Translations under genes and position numbers: made by a program | In this document: positions 24,660 through 36,998 of the stretch, in pieces | Layout of the letters: each line of letters begins with the position of its first letter | Position numbering within the stretch: position 1 is the stretch's first letter | Origin: Anisakis pegreffii | Lineage: Eukaryota; Nematoda; Chromadorea; Rhabditida; Anisakidae | Assembly (NCBI GenBank): GCA_035041965.1 | Contig: JAPYMA010000912.1 | Span: 62,001 to 126,000, forward strand | Length of the DNA stretch: 64,000 nt | Reading direction: 5' to 3' | The notes under the pieces: model-generated | Databases searched by the model: none | Told to the model about the DNA's origin: nothing | The model's input: only the letters and a program-made list of their open reading frames with translations

Positions 24660-25310
24660 CAATGGTTCTCACGTTCGGGTGCTCCATTACCCATTTTGAT
24701 GATCAACTCACTATTTCTACGTATAATTTAGATGGATTCTCATTCTTTTCAGACGTGTTCTATTCACTCTCATAGCTATCACATGCGAATATCGCTCTCT
24801 TGATGAGTTTTTCTCATTCACTTCGGCTCATTTCACTTCACAGTTAGAATCAATTTCTTATTCTGTAGCACATACTGTTTACTGGATACGCTGACGAGTG
24901 TTGACAGCCGAAATCAACAATACAGCAATCGAATATTATTGCTCAACAACGTTTGACAGTCAACTGATCAATTATAGAGTATATTTGATAGAATGAGAAT
25001 TTGAATTTGATTGTTGAATGAAATGAATGAGAAATTAACAAAAGAGAATACTTTTGGTGATAAAAGTTATGAGAGCGATTATAGCAGCAAGGAAAAGAAT
25101 GAAAACCTTGATAAAACGATTGAAAACCTTGTTAGATGAAGAGTTTTGCCATCAGCTAACCTCATTTACATATTTGACTTAAAAAACACCATCAAAATGA
25201 CGTTCTTTCATAACATAACACGAAATACTAATTTCCCGACTCCCTCCATTACCTCTTGACACCTCCAAAATACCTAAAATAGGCAATTTCACCTCCTATG
25301 AGAACAACTG
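24660..25310 (+). mobile_element. hAT-like non-autonomous MITE, copy 2 (651 bp)
   Basis: It begins with CAATGGTTCTCACGTTCGGG and ends with GGCAATTTCACCTCCTATGA followed by GAACAACTG, the same termini as copies 1 and 3. The flanks ATATAAAC (24652-24659) and GTATAGAC (25311-25318) form an 8-bp target duplication with two transitions. Internal segments match copies 1 and 3, for example the block around 25020-25110 that recurs near 49744-49840. It is about 130 bp shorter than the other two, so it carries an internal deletion. No transposase is visible. Confidence 0.8.
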
Positions 25311-26820
25311 GTATAGACCAATCAATCACTGAAAAACAAAACCGGTCACCGGAAAGCACTTATTCTTAATTGGGATTTCCAAAATAATCAACGATTAAGC
25401 AATTCGTATGCGTCATTTCAGTTTCCTCTTCACAGATGGAAACTTTCAAAATATCGAGCCCTTTACTTCCTCATTATTAGTTTATATTGAACGTAACACT
25501 CCCAAATAATGAGGCTCACTTCGGTTCGAACTTTATCAATAGTCGGTATAGTTGATCATGCTTCAGCTCATTTTGAATGAGGCCCACTCATACACCAACT
25601 CAAACTTTGGTTAAGTCTCACTTGGGTTCGGTTGAAGATTCTGTCGAAGAGCGACACTTTTACGCAGTTGCCCAGCACTTATCTCACTAATTTACACGAT
25701 TCGCTTACATCTTTTGAAATTATTCAATAGAATGTTCCCTGATTTACACAGAGAGCATAGTTTCGTTTTTTTTTCTCGCCTTCATACAAATAGCCTATCA
25801 TTGATCCGAAATGACCACCTAGTCACTTGACTCTGATCTTAAGTTGTTTTTAAGCGATTGCTAATCATGCGAAGAAATGAGGGCATGACTCGAAATGCTT
25901 GCGCTTGTGATGTATAACGTTTGATTAATGTGACAGAACGACGGACTGAAAGAGTTGGTTCCATATTGATTTGCTGCGAAACGCAACAATTATGTGAGCA
26001 TTGAACGCTTTTTGAGTTACGAAATCGAATCGGAGTTTACCAAACTCTCTCTTCAAATTTTATTTGCATATTAAATTGCTTTCAAAGTATAAATTTTGTC
26101 TACTTGAATGTATTAGATGATTATCAGTGACACACATATTTATGTGTTGTGCATCGTTGGCGTGCGCTCATTTCATCTACATCCACTGAGTCGGTCGCCC
26201 TTTTCGCAGTGTCGTAATCGTGTCCAGAATGTCGAGGAGTTAATCCTCAAGAGAATCGATCCTTTCCATGGTAATGCTGCACCCATAGCGGAATCCATGC
26301 GTTGCTTTTGCATGTGCATTCATTTTCATTCATCCATCTTCACTCCGAAACAACTCTGACATGCGATGGTCAGTTTTAGGCGATCATTTAAAATCGATTC
26401 GTAACTTATTCACATTTCTCATATCCATTAATAACCGTTTTGGAGAGGGAACACGAAAGTTTTTGGAATACTTTTAAGTTTTTTGGAACATTTTGAACCT
26501 CGCTAAACTGCATAATTTCAAATTCAGTCCGACTATTTGTGAATTTATGTCTGTCTGCATTAAGGAGTGAATGCTTTTTTTTTTCGTAACCTTGCGTCAT
26601 TCATTTAATGTCTCGAAGTGTTTCCAACTAGTTTCCCTTGTTTCCATCCATCGATAGTAACATGCCTGATAAGTTTCCTTCATCTGAAGGGAGGAGGGGA
26701 ATGAGAGATGAACTCTTCACGGTAAATCAAGCAACTCAACAACAAACATTTATTATTAAAGATGCGACTTCATTCATAATATAAGAGAGAAGTTAACACA
26801 GAGAAAGATGAAATGTACAG
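25311..26820. other. Intergenic, nothing recognised
   Basis: No coding exon, RNA gene or clear mobile element is visible in this stretch. Confidence 0.4.
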
Positions 26821-27152
26821 GTGTTCGAAGGTGTTGAACGATTCAACGATAGCAGTTTAAAGTTATGTGTGTGGCAGAGAAAAACGTGTGAGATTATGGA
26901 ACTGGATTTGATAGCATCTCGGAAACGCAAAAAATCTCATGTACTCATGAACGATTCCAGGAAACATTCGATTCCAGCAGTGATAAAGAACATTAAGCAG
27001 CAAAAAACGGATGAGAAAGGATTGGAATATTGTAAAAACTCAGCGAGAAAATTCATTTCCAGTCACGTGTTTTCAGTTATATCAACTCTTTCATCTCCAA
27101 TCGAACAGACAGCAATAGATTATCATCTTCAGCACAGTCCCGTTCTGCTGTA
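26821..27152 (+). CDS. Possible plus-strand exon, unknown product (tentative)
   Basis: An open frame of about 110 codons is bounded by an acceptor-like TGTACAG just before 26821 and ends in a TAA that overlaps a GTAAGC donor-like sequence (27150). The translation is Lys-rich with a basic SRKRKK cluster and has no homology I recognise. It would be the only plus-strand coding exon in the window, its start codon is GTG, and no partner exon was found. It may be a chance frame. It lies convergent to the 3' end of the steroid dehydrogenase gene. Confidence 0.2.
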
Positions 27153-27366
27153 AGCATGAATCAATAGATAAGATGCCAGCAATTGCGAAAAAAAATCCAC
27201 AGTAGTCGTCGAAAATACTATTGTTCGAAATCTACAGTGACACAATCATTTAACGATCTATATTCGAAGTAAAGATAGGAATGTAGTGAATTTTTTGCTG
27301 AAAAATACAGTAGATTGTTAATGTTCATTAAAGTTTGAAGGCGACTGCTTCCAGCACTCTCAAATT

Positions 27367-30300
27367 TCAACCCATTCGTGGGCGTTCATTTGCGATGGTT
27401 ATCGACTGCCGCTGCTCCGGAATGCAATCGTTTCGTTCATACCATGCCAACGATTGCTTCATGGCCTCTTGCTGATCGAAAGGCGGTACGAAGTCGAGCA
27501 GAAGGCGCAGTTTTCGATTCGAGAAGCCGACCGTCCAACCTGAAACACTTTGCTGATCTGATACAATCATTGTCGTCGTTGTGTGCTCTGTTTTGATAGT
27601 GAATTGCTGCGTGATATCCTGTGATATCACTCTCCGATAGACTATTCAACTGTCTTCACATGCTCACATGCTCGCTGTCCGTGGATGCAAATCAGACGAA
27701 GTTTATTTCAAAACAGAACAAAATGCATTGAAGAAACATTTATTGTACAGTTGAAAGGGTTTTACCGTTGAGAAAGCGATGTGCATTGAGCGTTAGATGA
27801 TCGCGACATGTGCCAGGATCGAATTTGGACAAGAGTGATGTATAGGCTGCCGAGATGAACGAACGCAAATAACTTTGCGCTTCACAATGCTTGAAACCAG
27901 CGGCCTTCATGTACGGTAATATGAACTGTAATCATACAGTGTAATAAGAACCACTCTTAAAGGCTACTATTAACTTTATTCATTTTCATCGCAACTTTGC
28001 ATAATAATTGAATTATTTTCAAAGTTTTCGAGAACCCCATCACGATGTGTTTGTAACTCAAAGTTGCCATCGTTTAGTGTCATCCTTGAAATGACAAGTC
28101 TTTAAGAGGAATTCTAAAGGAGCAAAATAATTATTGTACACTGATTTATAGAAAGCGATGTGCACAGAAATTCAATAATAGTTGTATCGATTCCACAATA
28201 CAGTGATTATAGTTCGTTGATCTAAGGTACGATCTATATTTATTGCGATAAATTTCACTAAAATTTTTCTGCGATTTTATCGGTCGTCTCCAAAAAACAA
28301 ATCTGACGACGTTTTTTTTTGTCGCCCGAGTATGAGAGGAAGGTTCCTCATTGATTCATACTATTAACTAGACATCGATCATAGTACATTTGTAAACGTT
28401 TTGCTGAACGCAAAAGAAAAGTGTTCGAAAAGCAGACGTCTTCGTTTCAATGTTAAAAGTTGTTTTTTTTTGTTTCGTCAGTCTTCTACTTACAGTCAAA
28501 GAAAGCAAAATTGACGTACTGATTTGTTGACACGGTACCAAAATTGCACTTTTTTAATGAGAATTGAGTGTATTATTATAAGGTTTGTCAGACAGTCGAT
28601 TTATGCAGTTAACAACGTACGTCTTTGAAGGGTATGCACGTAGTTCGATCAACACAAAAGATCACTTCGTTATTGTACTTTTCGGGTTCGTCGATCAAGC
28701 ACCGTAAACATCGCTCCATGATCGCTGCCATATTACCAGCGTATATCTTAATGTGTACTCTATCAAGATCACAATTCAAAGCGTACAAGACATTCATTGT
28801 CCACAAAAATTAATTAATCACTTCAACCGGTTCGCTTTCTTAGGATCGTCTCGGTGCATTCTATGAAAGCATAACATGAAACTGCAGTTACTGAAACGAC
28901 GTCTGCTTAATACATTCGTGACATGTACAGACAATCGACGAGTAGATGTTTTATCAGGAAAGTGAAAAATGTTTCAGAATGGTACTAACAAACTGATGAT
29001 TGCCTCGGTCATCGCCATTTATATTCGGTATTCCGCCTTGCGTCATGCAAACCTTCTTGGCCATCGATACCAAATGTGGTTCCCCTTCACCGAATATGAA
29101 CGTGGGACGAAGAATTATCGCACTCACTTCACCTTAAATGAGCCAAACCAAAGACATTAATTATCTCTTGAACGCAAATGAAAAAATTCTGTTGCATTGA
29201 ACGCCTTCATATTTCATATCGGACATGTTAATTTATGTGTTAGAGAGTTCTTTAATGAGCACATTCGTGTTGTCCGCTACGTATGATTAGGGAATGTTTT
29301 CCTATTCATCAAAACATGAAGCGAATTTTCAAACGTTCATTGAGTCAGGATGGATTCTAGGCGGATGGATATAGGAGTGAAGTGATAGGTACACATAACA
29401 GAACGTCACCTTTCTCAGCTGCTCTCCTGACCACAAATTCGGCACGAGCTTTTGATTCGCCGTAGCAACCAAGCATGAAACGAGCCGGCAGTGTTTGATG
29501 CATGTACTCAGAAAGACCGTAGTTGTCACCGGGTGGTAAAACTGCGAAAGCATCTCCAACGTAGACAAGGCGTTGAATATGATTTTTCGTCATCACATCG
29601 AGTAAAATTTCTGTTGCTGAAATGAAACCATTCAACTCGCCGATAGTTGAATAGTTTAAACTCTAAACTCTTTTCTGAATACGCATTCTACTCGAGAAAG
29701 ATCGCTATTTCAACCAAAATCCTGCGCAATTCATCTGGAAAAACCAACAACGTCAAATTTCTCAATTGCTTAATTTCAACTGTAACTTAATGCAATACAT
29801 ATGAAAGTATTCAACAATATTAAGATCCTTTCAAAGAACTCTTTTGGAGAGGTTAACAATTACTACATAATCACCTTGTTTGTTAGGCCGAATGCAGATT
29901 TCAAAAACTTGCGAAATTTTTGAACTCGTAGTTTACAGAGTTAAACACTAGAAATGCTCACCGTCGACATTGTCATGCCAGTATTGGTCAACTGGATTTT
30001 GCTCGGTGTGCAAAAATTCGAAATTTTTGGCAGCACAATGAAATACGGTGGTACATGATGCTAGGGCTTTGGTCAGCTCGGTTTCTTTGCAGATATCGAA
30101 TTGGTAGTGTCGAATCGGGATTTCTGAATTGTAATCTGAAAATTGTTAAATGGAATTTTTGTCATCGTAAATACGCAACACAGAACTTCTTAACGTTTTC
30201 GATATCATTTTATCCCGGTTTCCGGTACTAAAAGAAGGAAAGCACTAATCGTACATGAGAGAAGCAATGAAATTTGTTAGTTGTATTAATGAATGCAATT

Positions 30301-31935
30301 ATTTGCTATCTGTAGTACTTCTGAGGCACAATAACAATTATTTATCGCAACATATATCAGGAATTTAATGGACCCGTATGAATCGATGAAGTATTTTCGT
30401 TTGCTCCCTATGCGCAGACCGACGTCCACGTTTCGTAGATTTTTTTCTGACTTTCGCTGACACGAAGAATAAGGATCAAACGGTTTTTTTAACTGTTGAA
30501 TCAACTCATTTCACGCATCGATTGTGAAACTTTGTAGTATGATTGATGGTCATGTACATTATTACTGTGACACTTTTATGGAAGATACGCTATTTGTGAT
30601 GTGTTGTGTCGATATTTGTTAATCAATTCATAGATACAAATAATTATGAACTTATTGCAGTTCATAATGAGTATGTGGATGGTACTTGTTCGATTCAATG
30701 TTTCAAGACGAGCATACAAGTCATTGGTGCATTGAATGAATAAAATGCATGTGTTTTTTAATCATATTCGTCAGTGCATTGTCAAAGTAAACAGTTGTTG
30801 ATCAGTAGAAGATGAAGAATTAAATTTTGAATTTGAAATGATGAGAAGTGACTGTGAATGAACAAGAAGGGAACGAGCGAAAGAGTGTTTGAACTCGTTG
30901 AGATCTAATCAGTTCATTTTGAGACGGCGGTCATTGACACATCCATGTAAACAGCGAAAAATTTGGTGACAGTTCTTCTAACTGATTAAAACTTCGCGTC
31001 ATGCTGAAGAGTGAAACAATGATTACGGGTTGTCATCAGCAAATTATTAACTCGAATAATTGTTGAGGTAATTTTGAGTTATCAACTCAAATGTTATTAA
31101 CTTCCAAGAGGTTAACAACATATGCGACGTTGTTGTCTCTTAACTCTCATTCAGCACAAATTAACGAAATTAGAATTGAATTTCTAAATAATTCATTTAT
31201 CTATGAGCACATATGGGTTCGATACAGCTCATAACTGAATTTGGTCACTCAATCTGTTTAAAATTGCGCGAATTGATGAAGGACGTTCTCATGGAGTCTC
31301 ATGAAAAAAACAGCAATTATTCGCAATATCCATTGAATAGAGGATACAATATTTTGAATATCAATCGCGTAAATCGTTCGAGCCAAAAATGCTTGCTACA
31401 AAAACAATACAACAATACGAATTGATAATGGTTATCGGTGACATTGAGAGATAATCGCAAAACAATTCTCCAGTTGGCCTAACAAAATGAACGAACATTA
31501 AGCCAACGTTAAGTCAAAGTTTGAATTTCATGAAGGCAGATGGTTTCGAACGCTACTATCGTTAATTGCGCGGAAAGAAGACTGTCAAGGAATGAAGACT
31601 GTGATATTAGTGATATTGCTGATTAAATACAGAGAAGCATAAACTCGTAATGAGATGTTGGATTTGCTGATTAAATAAGCAAGCCAACTAGCACTATTGT
31701 GAGAAGTTTCCGAGCAATTGTAGGGATTTCGAAGAATCTATGAAGAAGACTGGATGAGAAGAAATGATGTGCTCATCAATGATTAAGACTTACCAAGAAA
31801 TTGTTTGAATGGCTGTCGATCAATAGCACGAATTTCACTGATCACATCACAAGCATGCTTCTGTAAATATGCAATTAAGTGCTGTGCAAGGAAGCCACTC
31901 GCACCCGTGATTGCCACCACTTCGTTTGCAACCAT
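27367..31935 (-). CDS. 3-beta-hydroxysteroid dehydrogenase / isomerase family protein, 7 exons
   Basis: Exons: 31935-31794, 30135-29962, 29616-29410, 29132-28990, 28746-28621, 27925-27766, 27539-27367. They sum to 374 residues, the usual length for the family (about 370), with all phases consistent. The N-terminal Rossmann motif TGASGFLAQH (10-19) binds NAD; its third Gly is Ala. Catalytic YxxxK is present as Y157-G-E-S-K161. The strand motif that normally ends in Ser (Y-T-S-S in vertebrate enzymes) reads YVGD here, so the third catalytic residue looks replaced. RPTFIFGEGEPH and IYAGNMAAIM match the family's substrate-domain blocks. Family members oxidise and isomerise delta-5-3-beta-hydroxysteroids or related sterols, often at the ER. 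The ATG at 31935 was chosen because it sits just before the Rossmann strand; ATAG 7 nt upstream could accept a spliced leader. Confidence 0.93.
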
Positions 31936-34030
31936 CGTTTGGCTATTCAGAAGATCCAACACGATTCCAGTGCTGATGATGAACGAACTCCTCAAAACGT
32001 CTCTAAATTCGTCGAACGTCCAGTCCCAAACACTGACAGTTCATTTCCATTTTTAGTTTTATAGAATGCGATCACGCCCCTCCGACAACAGGGTTTCGTA
32101 GATTTTAACAAGATAATAATCGCAGATTTGGCGTAAACAACGAATTTCAGAGTGCATAACCTTCTTAAATACATGACTTTATCATACTGACTAAAGAGTG
32201 TTTTTCTTGGCCTCTTACATGAAATCAGTGTCTCACTTCAACAATTCTTAGGTTGTTTTTTGTTGTTTGCCTTTTTTAGCAGTCAGTACTTCATCATTCA
32301 TTTGTGAATAGTTCGTTTAACGAATGCTACAATGTCTGGCAAAAGCACGTGTATTCTTAGAATGTGTTTTTTTTTCAACTTTAGACCGCTTCTTCGCCGA
32401 ATGTTTTGGTCCCAATTTTTCAAACCTACAACAGTTCTAATAAGAATTTAGTTACGAGCGAATGCTACATAATCACGTCATAGATCACTCAGGTTTTGAA
32501 AATATTTTCGCCGGCTAAGTCTCAAAATTCTAATGATATCATTTTGGAATCGTGAATCTGAAAAGCATCCATTTTGAAGCGACATGATTCATCGATGCTG
32601 AATCCTGAAGTGGCCTGATGCTGTTAGCCTAATGGACGAATAGATTTTTTGAGAGTATCAGAAGCGAAAGTATCTTCAAACATCAATTAGGGAAGTGATT
32701 TCTTTAAAATGGTCAGTTTTTGAAGGCGTGTGAAGTGCTGTTGGAAATTTAACCCTTTTTGTCAGACACTTTCAGTAGAACTCAATGAACGTTCTCAATT
32801 CATTCGAGTAGCACTAGAGAGGAATAATGATTGCATGAATCCATCATGAATGTAGCCTTCAGATGACCTTCAGCCAGTAACCACAAAACTGATTCATTTC
32901 TCATTATGACACGTATAATCTGCTGACAGTGAACAAACTCTCTATTTGGGGGCAATCTAACAAACAAAAAAACATAAGGAAATGATTGGAAAATCAATTT
33001 AGGTTGAGACAGATCAAATGTTAAGTCGAATCAAGGTTAATTCAAATCAACGTCAAAGCCGAGTTTAATTTAAACTAAGTTGTGCTCTTTCACAGTTAAT
33101 ATGTGTGAAAGAGACGTCAACTCAGATATAAATGAAGTCTCTTCCGATTTCTGATATTGTTTAAGACGATCGGTTGAGTGTGTTGTTACTGAGTTGAGAG
33201 AGATTCAAGGATTTACTGAAACCAAACCAATAACGGATCAATGAAGCGAGTGGTACCTATCCGATAATGTTGTCTTCGCTACGCCTGAGTTCCATTCCAT
33301 CTAAACCCAGACAAGGTTCTCAACCCATTTAATTCCAATATGCTGAACGATTTGAAACATAAGTTCCAGATGCGACGTTGAAAACGTGCAAAGTTACCCT
33401 ACATGTCCCAATTGCTTGGTGAAGAAGCTCATTCAGAGTGATTTTGTGATATTTCTCATGTAATCGAAAACCTTTCGAGACTATGTGCGCACTGCAATTC
33501 TAAGGAGAATTCCAGAATAGGAAATGTAAAATTGCTGAAGATGGCGCTCCAATAAATAAGTGTATTTGAGAGTAATAAGTGATCGAAGACCGGCACAGAG
33601 ATCAAGTGATGCGCATTCAATGAGAGATAGGCGACATGACTGAAAAGCTCAGCAGTTTCAGGCAGATTTGACACTTCGGCTATATCCCATGAACTAAATC
33701 TGTTGCTGGAATGTAGCAATACCGCAAGCATATGTTTGCCATGTATAAAGAATAATTGCTCGTTATCTTTACGGGTTCTGATCTCATTGCATTGTTCGTG
33801 TGAGTGCGTTTATGGTGAATCGAAATTGTTTGAAGTTGCCGTAGGAGATGACGTTTTGTCATGAAGCAACTTATCACTGTAATGTTTTAAGTTCGATTTT
33901 TTCGTTTTCTGAACAATTTGATTGATTGAGTGTACTTTTATTGTTATGACTAGCGCGAAAAACTGGTATAAATGAATAAAAATGATGATTAAATCGAAAG
34001 AAGATGGCACTTAAATAGAAATGAAATGAT
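31936..34030. other. Intergenic, upstream of the steroid dehydrogenase gene
   Basis: No gene is recognised. It contains a 10-bp perfect hairpin at 33085-33113. The minus-strand frames of about 65-90 codons here have no homology or matching splice partners. Confidence 0.4.
33085..33113. repeat. Perfect 10-bp hairpin
   Basis: CTCTTTCACA (33085-33094) is followed after 9 nt by its exact reverse complement (33104-33113). It has no T-run after it and its role is unknown. Confidence 0.5.
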
Positions 34031-34180
34031 TGTGTAATGGGCCAGTAGTGTACTGAGGTAATGCTGGGCTTTGAGGATCCAGTGTGTTCAGAAGGCGTGA
34101 GTTCGATTCCACGACGGTCGAAAATCTCTGACGAATTTCAATATCATTGTTAAAAGAAATAAAGAAATAACAAACTAAAG
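34031..34180 (+). mobile_element. tRNA-Leu-derived SINE or tRNA-Leu pseudogene
   Basis: The sequence follows the plan of a class II (leucine-type) tRNA: an A-box-like TGGGCCAGTAG (34038-34048), an anticodon-type stem CTGGG/TCCAG, a long variable arm GTGTGTTCAGAAGGC, and a B-box-like GAGTTCGATTCC (34101-34112). It is broken as a tRNA: the anticodon loop is 9 nt, the T-loop is one base short, and the acceptor arms do not pair. Downstream is a tail of A-rich repeats (around AAAGAAATAAAGAAATAAC). Head plus A-rich tail suggests a SINE, but a single decayed copy cannot be told from a tRNA pseudogene. Confidence 0.5.
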
Positions 34181-36998
34181 CGAAATTGGAGAGGGCTCAG
34201 TTGCGACATTTATATCGTATTGCCAAAGTAGGCACAATATTGTACAACACAATAGTGATGTGTTTCTTATGTTTGCAAGCTCCATTCCTTTCTTCGACGG
34301 TCTGGCTAGCTATCGTTCCCTTACAATAATTTACTATTTCCACGTATAATATCAGAAAGAACCGGTAATCGCTTCAGAAATTCCCAAGTTGCGTGAAAGT
34401 AATCAATTCTCTTGAATTGAACTGTTACTTTTAGAACTTTATTCGCCGTTTGCAGAAATAATGTGTGTCTCAGTAAATAAAAATGAAGAGCAATGCACAC
34501 AACCATTTTTTGGTGATGAAAAAATGGAATTCATCAACGTGGCCATTTATTCATGTAAACGGAAGATGCAACGAACATTTGAGAAGTGAATTAATTATCT
34601 TCGAGGTGAACGAATGAGCAATCGTTCCATCAAAGTCAAAGACAACGGATAATTAAGAAGTAATCAGTGGGCGTTCATGAACCTGAACTGCCGTGGACTT
34701 TGAAGTGCAACAAAGTGCAGAAAGTTAACAATTGTAAAAACTGCTCTGTCTTAAAGTTCTTTTCTATAAGTGTACAAATTCCGTTAACTCACACTCCATA
34801 ACCGATTGTTATGCAAGAATTCCAAGAATTACATTGAACATGCATGAAAGAAACATTTTCAAGCATTTAAGTCATTAATATCACAGGAAATGGTTTTGTT
34901 TCTCAAGAAGGAGGTAACAAAACCAGTTAGAAATCCATTCGTATGCGATTGAAAAAGTAGATTTTGCCAGAGATCGAAAAAAAAGCTCGATATCATCACC
35001 TGCAAAGAACTGCACTTATCACAAAATGATCTGAAATGATCTGAACATGATGAAAAATTGTTCTCAATGAATGTGACATTCAATTGAAGTAAGATTTATG
35101 GAGCATTTTAAAACTCATAAGCAGTCTTAAAATGCTAACGAAAAGTGCAGACGAACTTATTTGCAAAAACTAATCATTCGGTTACATCAGCACTAAGATT
35201 TACGATTCATTGATCTAATCAGTAAATCACAACTGGTGACAAGATTTGTTGAGAAGATGAGTTCAAGATCATGTTCAATGGGAGCATAAAGTAGCACATA
35301 CTGCACAGACCAGTTTTGAGAAAACACCATCGCAATGGCGTTCCATCATCAAATAACATCTCCCCAGAATATTAATTTGAGAACCCTTTCAATTCCTCCA
35401 CTGAAACCCCCAAATTTCACTAAGGGAAATATATCCCATCCGCTAAGGTACGTTGGTAGAGTTCTGCTCAGTTCTTCGAAAAATCTCATATGTGTTTGTC
35501 TCGTTGTGATATTCTGTGAGGTTAGAAACATTCATACAGCTATAGCAATGTAGGATCGTTTACAGCATTCTGGATCTAAATCCTGAATGTGTAATCAGTT
35601 GTTGAGAGTACGCCATTTAAATAATGTTATCCATTGTAGTGCATTACTATAACGCATAACATTATAGGGCTTTCACTTCTTTGAAACTGTTTCATTGATG
35701 ATCGCTTCATTATGAAATGTGATCTTCAATGTGAAATGAACGAGTTGCATTGATTTTTCATCATTTTCACGTTTGAAGTACTTTGGGTATTAAATTTATG
35801 GGATTTCGTGATATCCCAAACGAGGTGTTTAGAGAATGGTTTAGTTTACGTGATATTATGACGGTTCTATTTAGAATATGGTTTAATTTAGGTGCTATCT
35901 AGAGGGTGCTATTTGGACAATGATTTGATTTGGTGTTATTTGAAAGATGATATCGAATTATCAAGACTTTTAGTAGAAAGGAATAATTCGACAGGCTATT
36001 TCAGTGATTATGTTGTCCTTTTTGATTTTAACGTGTTGGATTGGATTCATTGTAACATCGTTAATTGAACTGTATGCTTAGGTTCAGTCTCTAATTCAGC
36101 GATTCCTTCACAACATTGGAATCCAAAAATTTTCGTTGTTGAAAAGTATGCGATTAGCCAAATGTAGCTGATTTTTCGATGGTAAATAATACAACTGAAC
36201 GAATTTATTACACGGCCACGTGTGCATATCTGATCTTTTTATTTACACATTTACATTACGGTAAGGGAATTAAGGATATGATTTTCAAATTACCTGTGTG
36301 TGTGTGCTCTTATAATTCATATCCACATTCCAGTTCAAACACCATACATTATTGAACAATTCGGAGATCAAAGAGCGAGACGTGAATGAGGTTGAGATCA
36401 TTTTCAGAAAATCGCTCGTCTGCACTCTGCGATCTCGACTTCCTTTAGGCGACAGCATTTTCTATGTCTGTTCAATAGAAACTCTTTCGTCCGCATGTAT
36501 CTCTTTCCATGCTCGAAACACGTCGTTTTGAAAGTTCAAAACTGTCCTTGTTGAGTCAATGGATTCCAAATAGGCCTTAATGGATTCTAAGAATCGCCTT
36601 AAATCTACTGAAAAATCTTCTAGCATTGCTATTAAATGGCTAAATTATTCTCAGTGTAGTGAAGCATGCATGCTTGAAGCAGTGCTGATTTAAAAGCGAA
36701 TACCCTATTTGGACAACACTCACCAACGATATAACGATATGCAGCATATACCCGTATAAACCGAGAACAAATTATCATCAGTGGTGAACTGTTCAGACAT
36801 ATCGAAGTTGTGTGATATCACATTCTTGTTTACATCTGGCAAATGTCAATGAGCACAGAATCTTGCATCAATTAATGAGTACGCATATGAACACATAGCT
36901 AGTAGATGCATAGCGATCTCAACAATCTCAGCATAAACCAGAAAAAAATAGATCAACGAGATAAAGAATATTCCAAACGCAGCTTTTTATGGCACAAC
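34181..36998. other. Intergenic, nothing recognised
   Basis: I see no coding exon or RNA gene. This is the 3' flank of the unknown membrane-protein gene; no AATAAA was found close to its stop. Confidence 0.35.
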
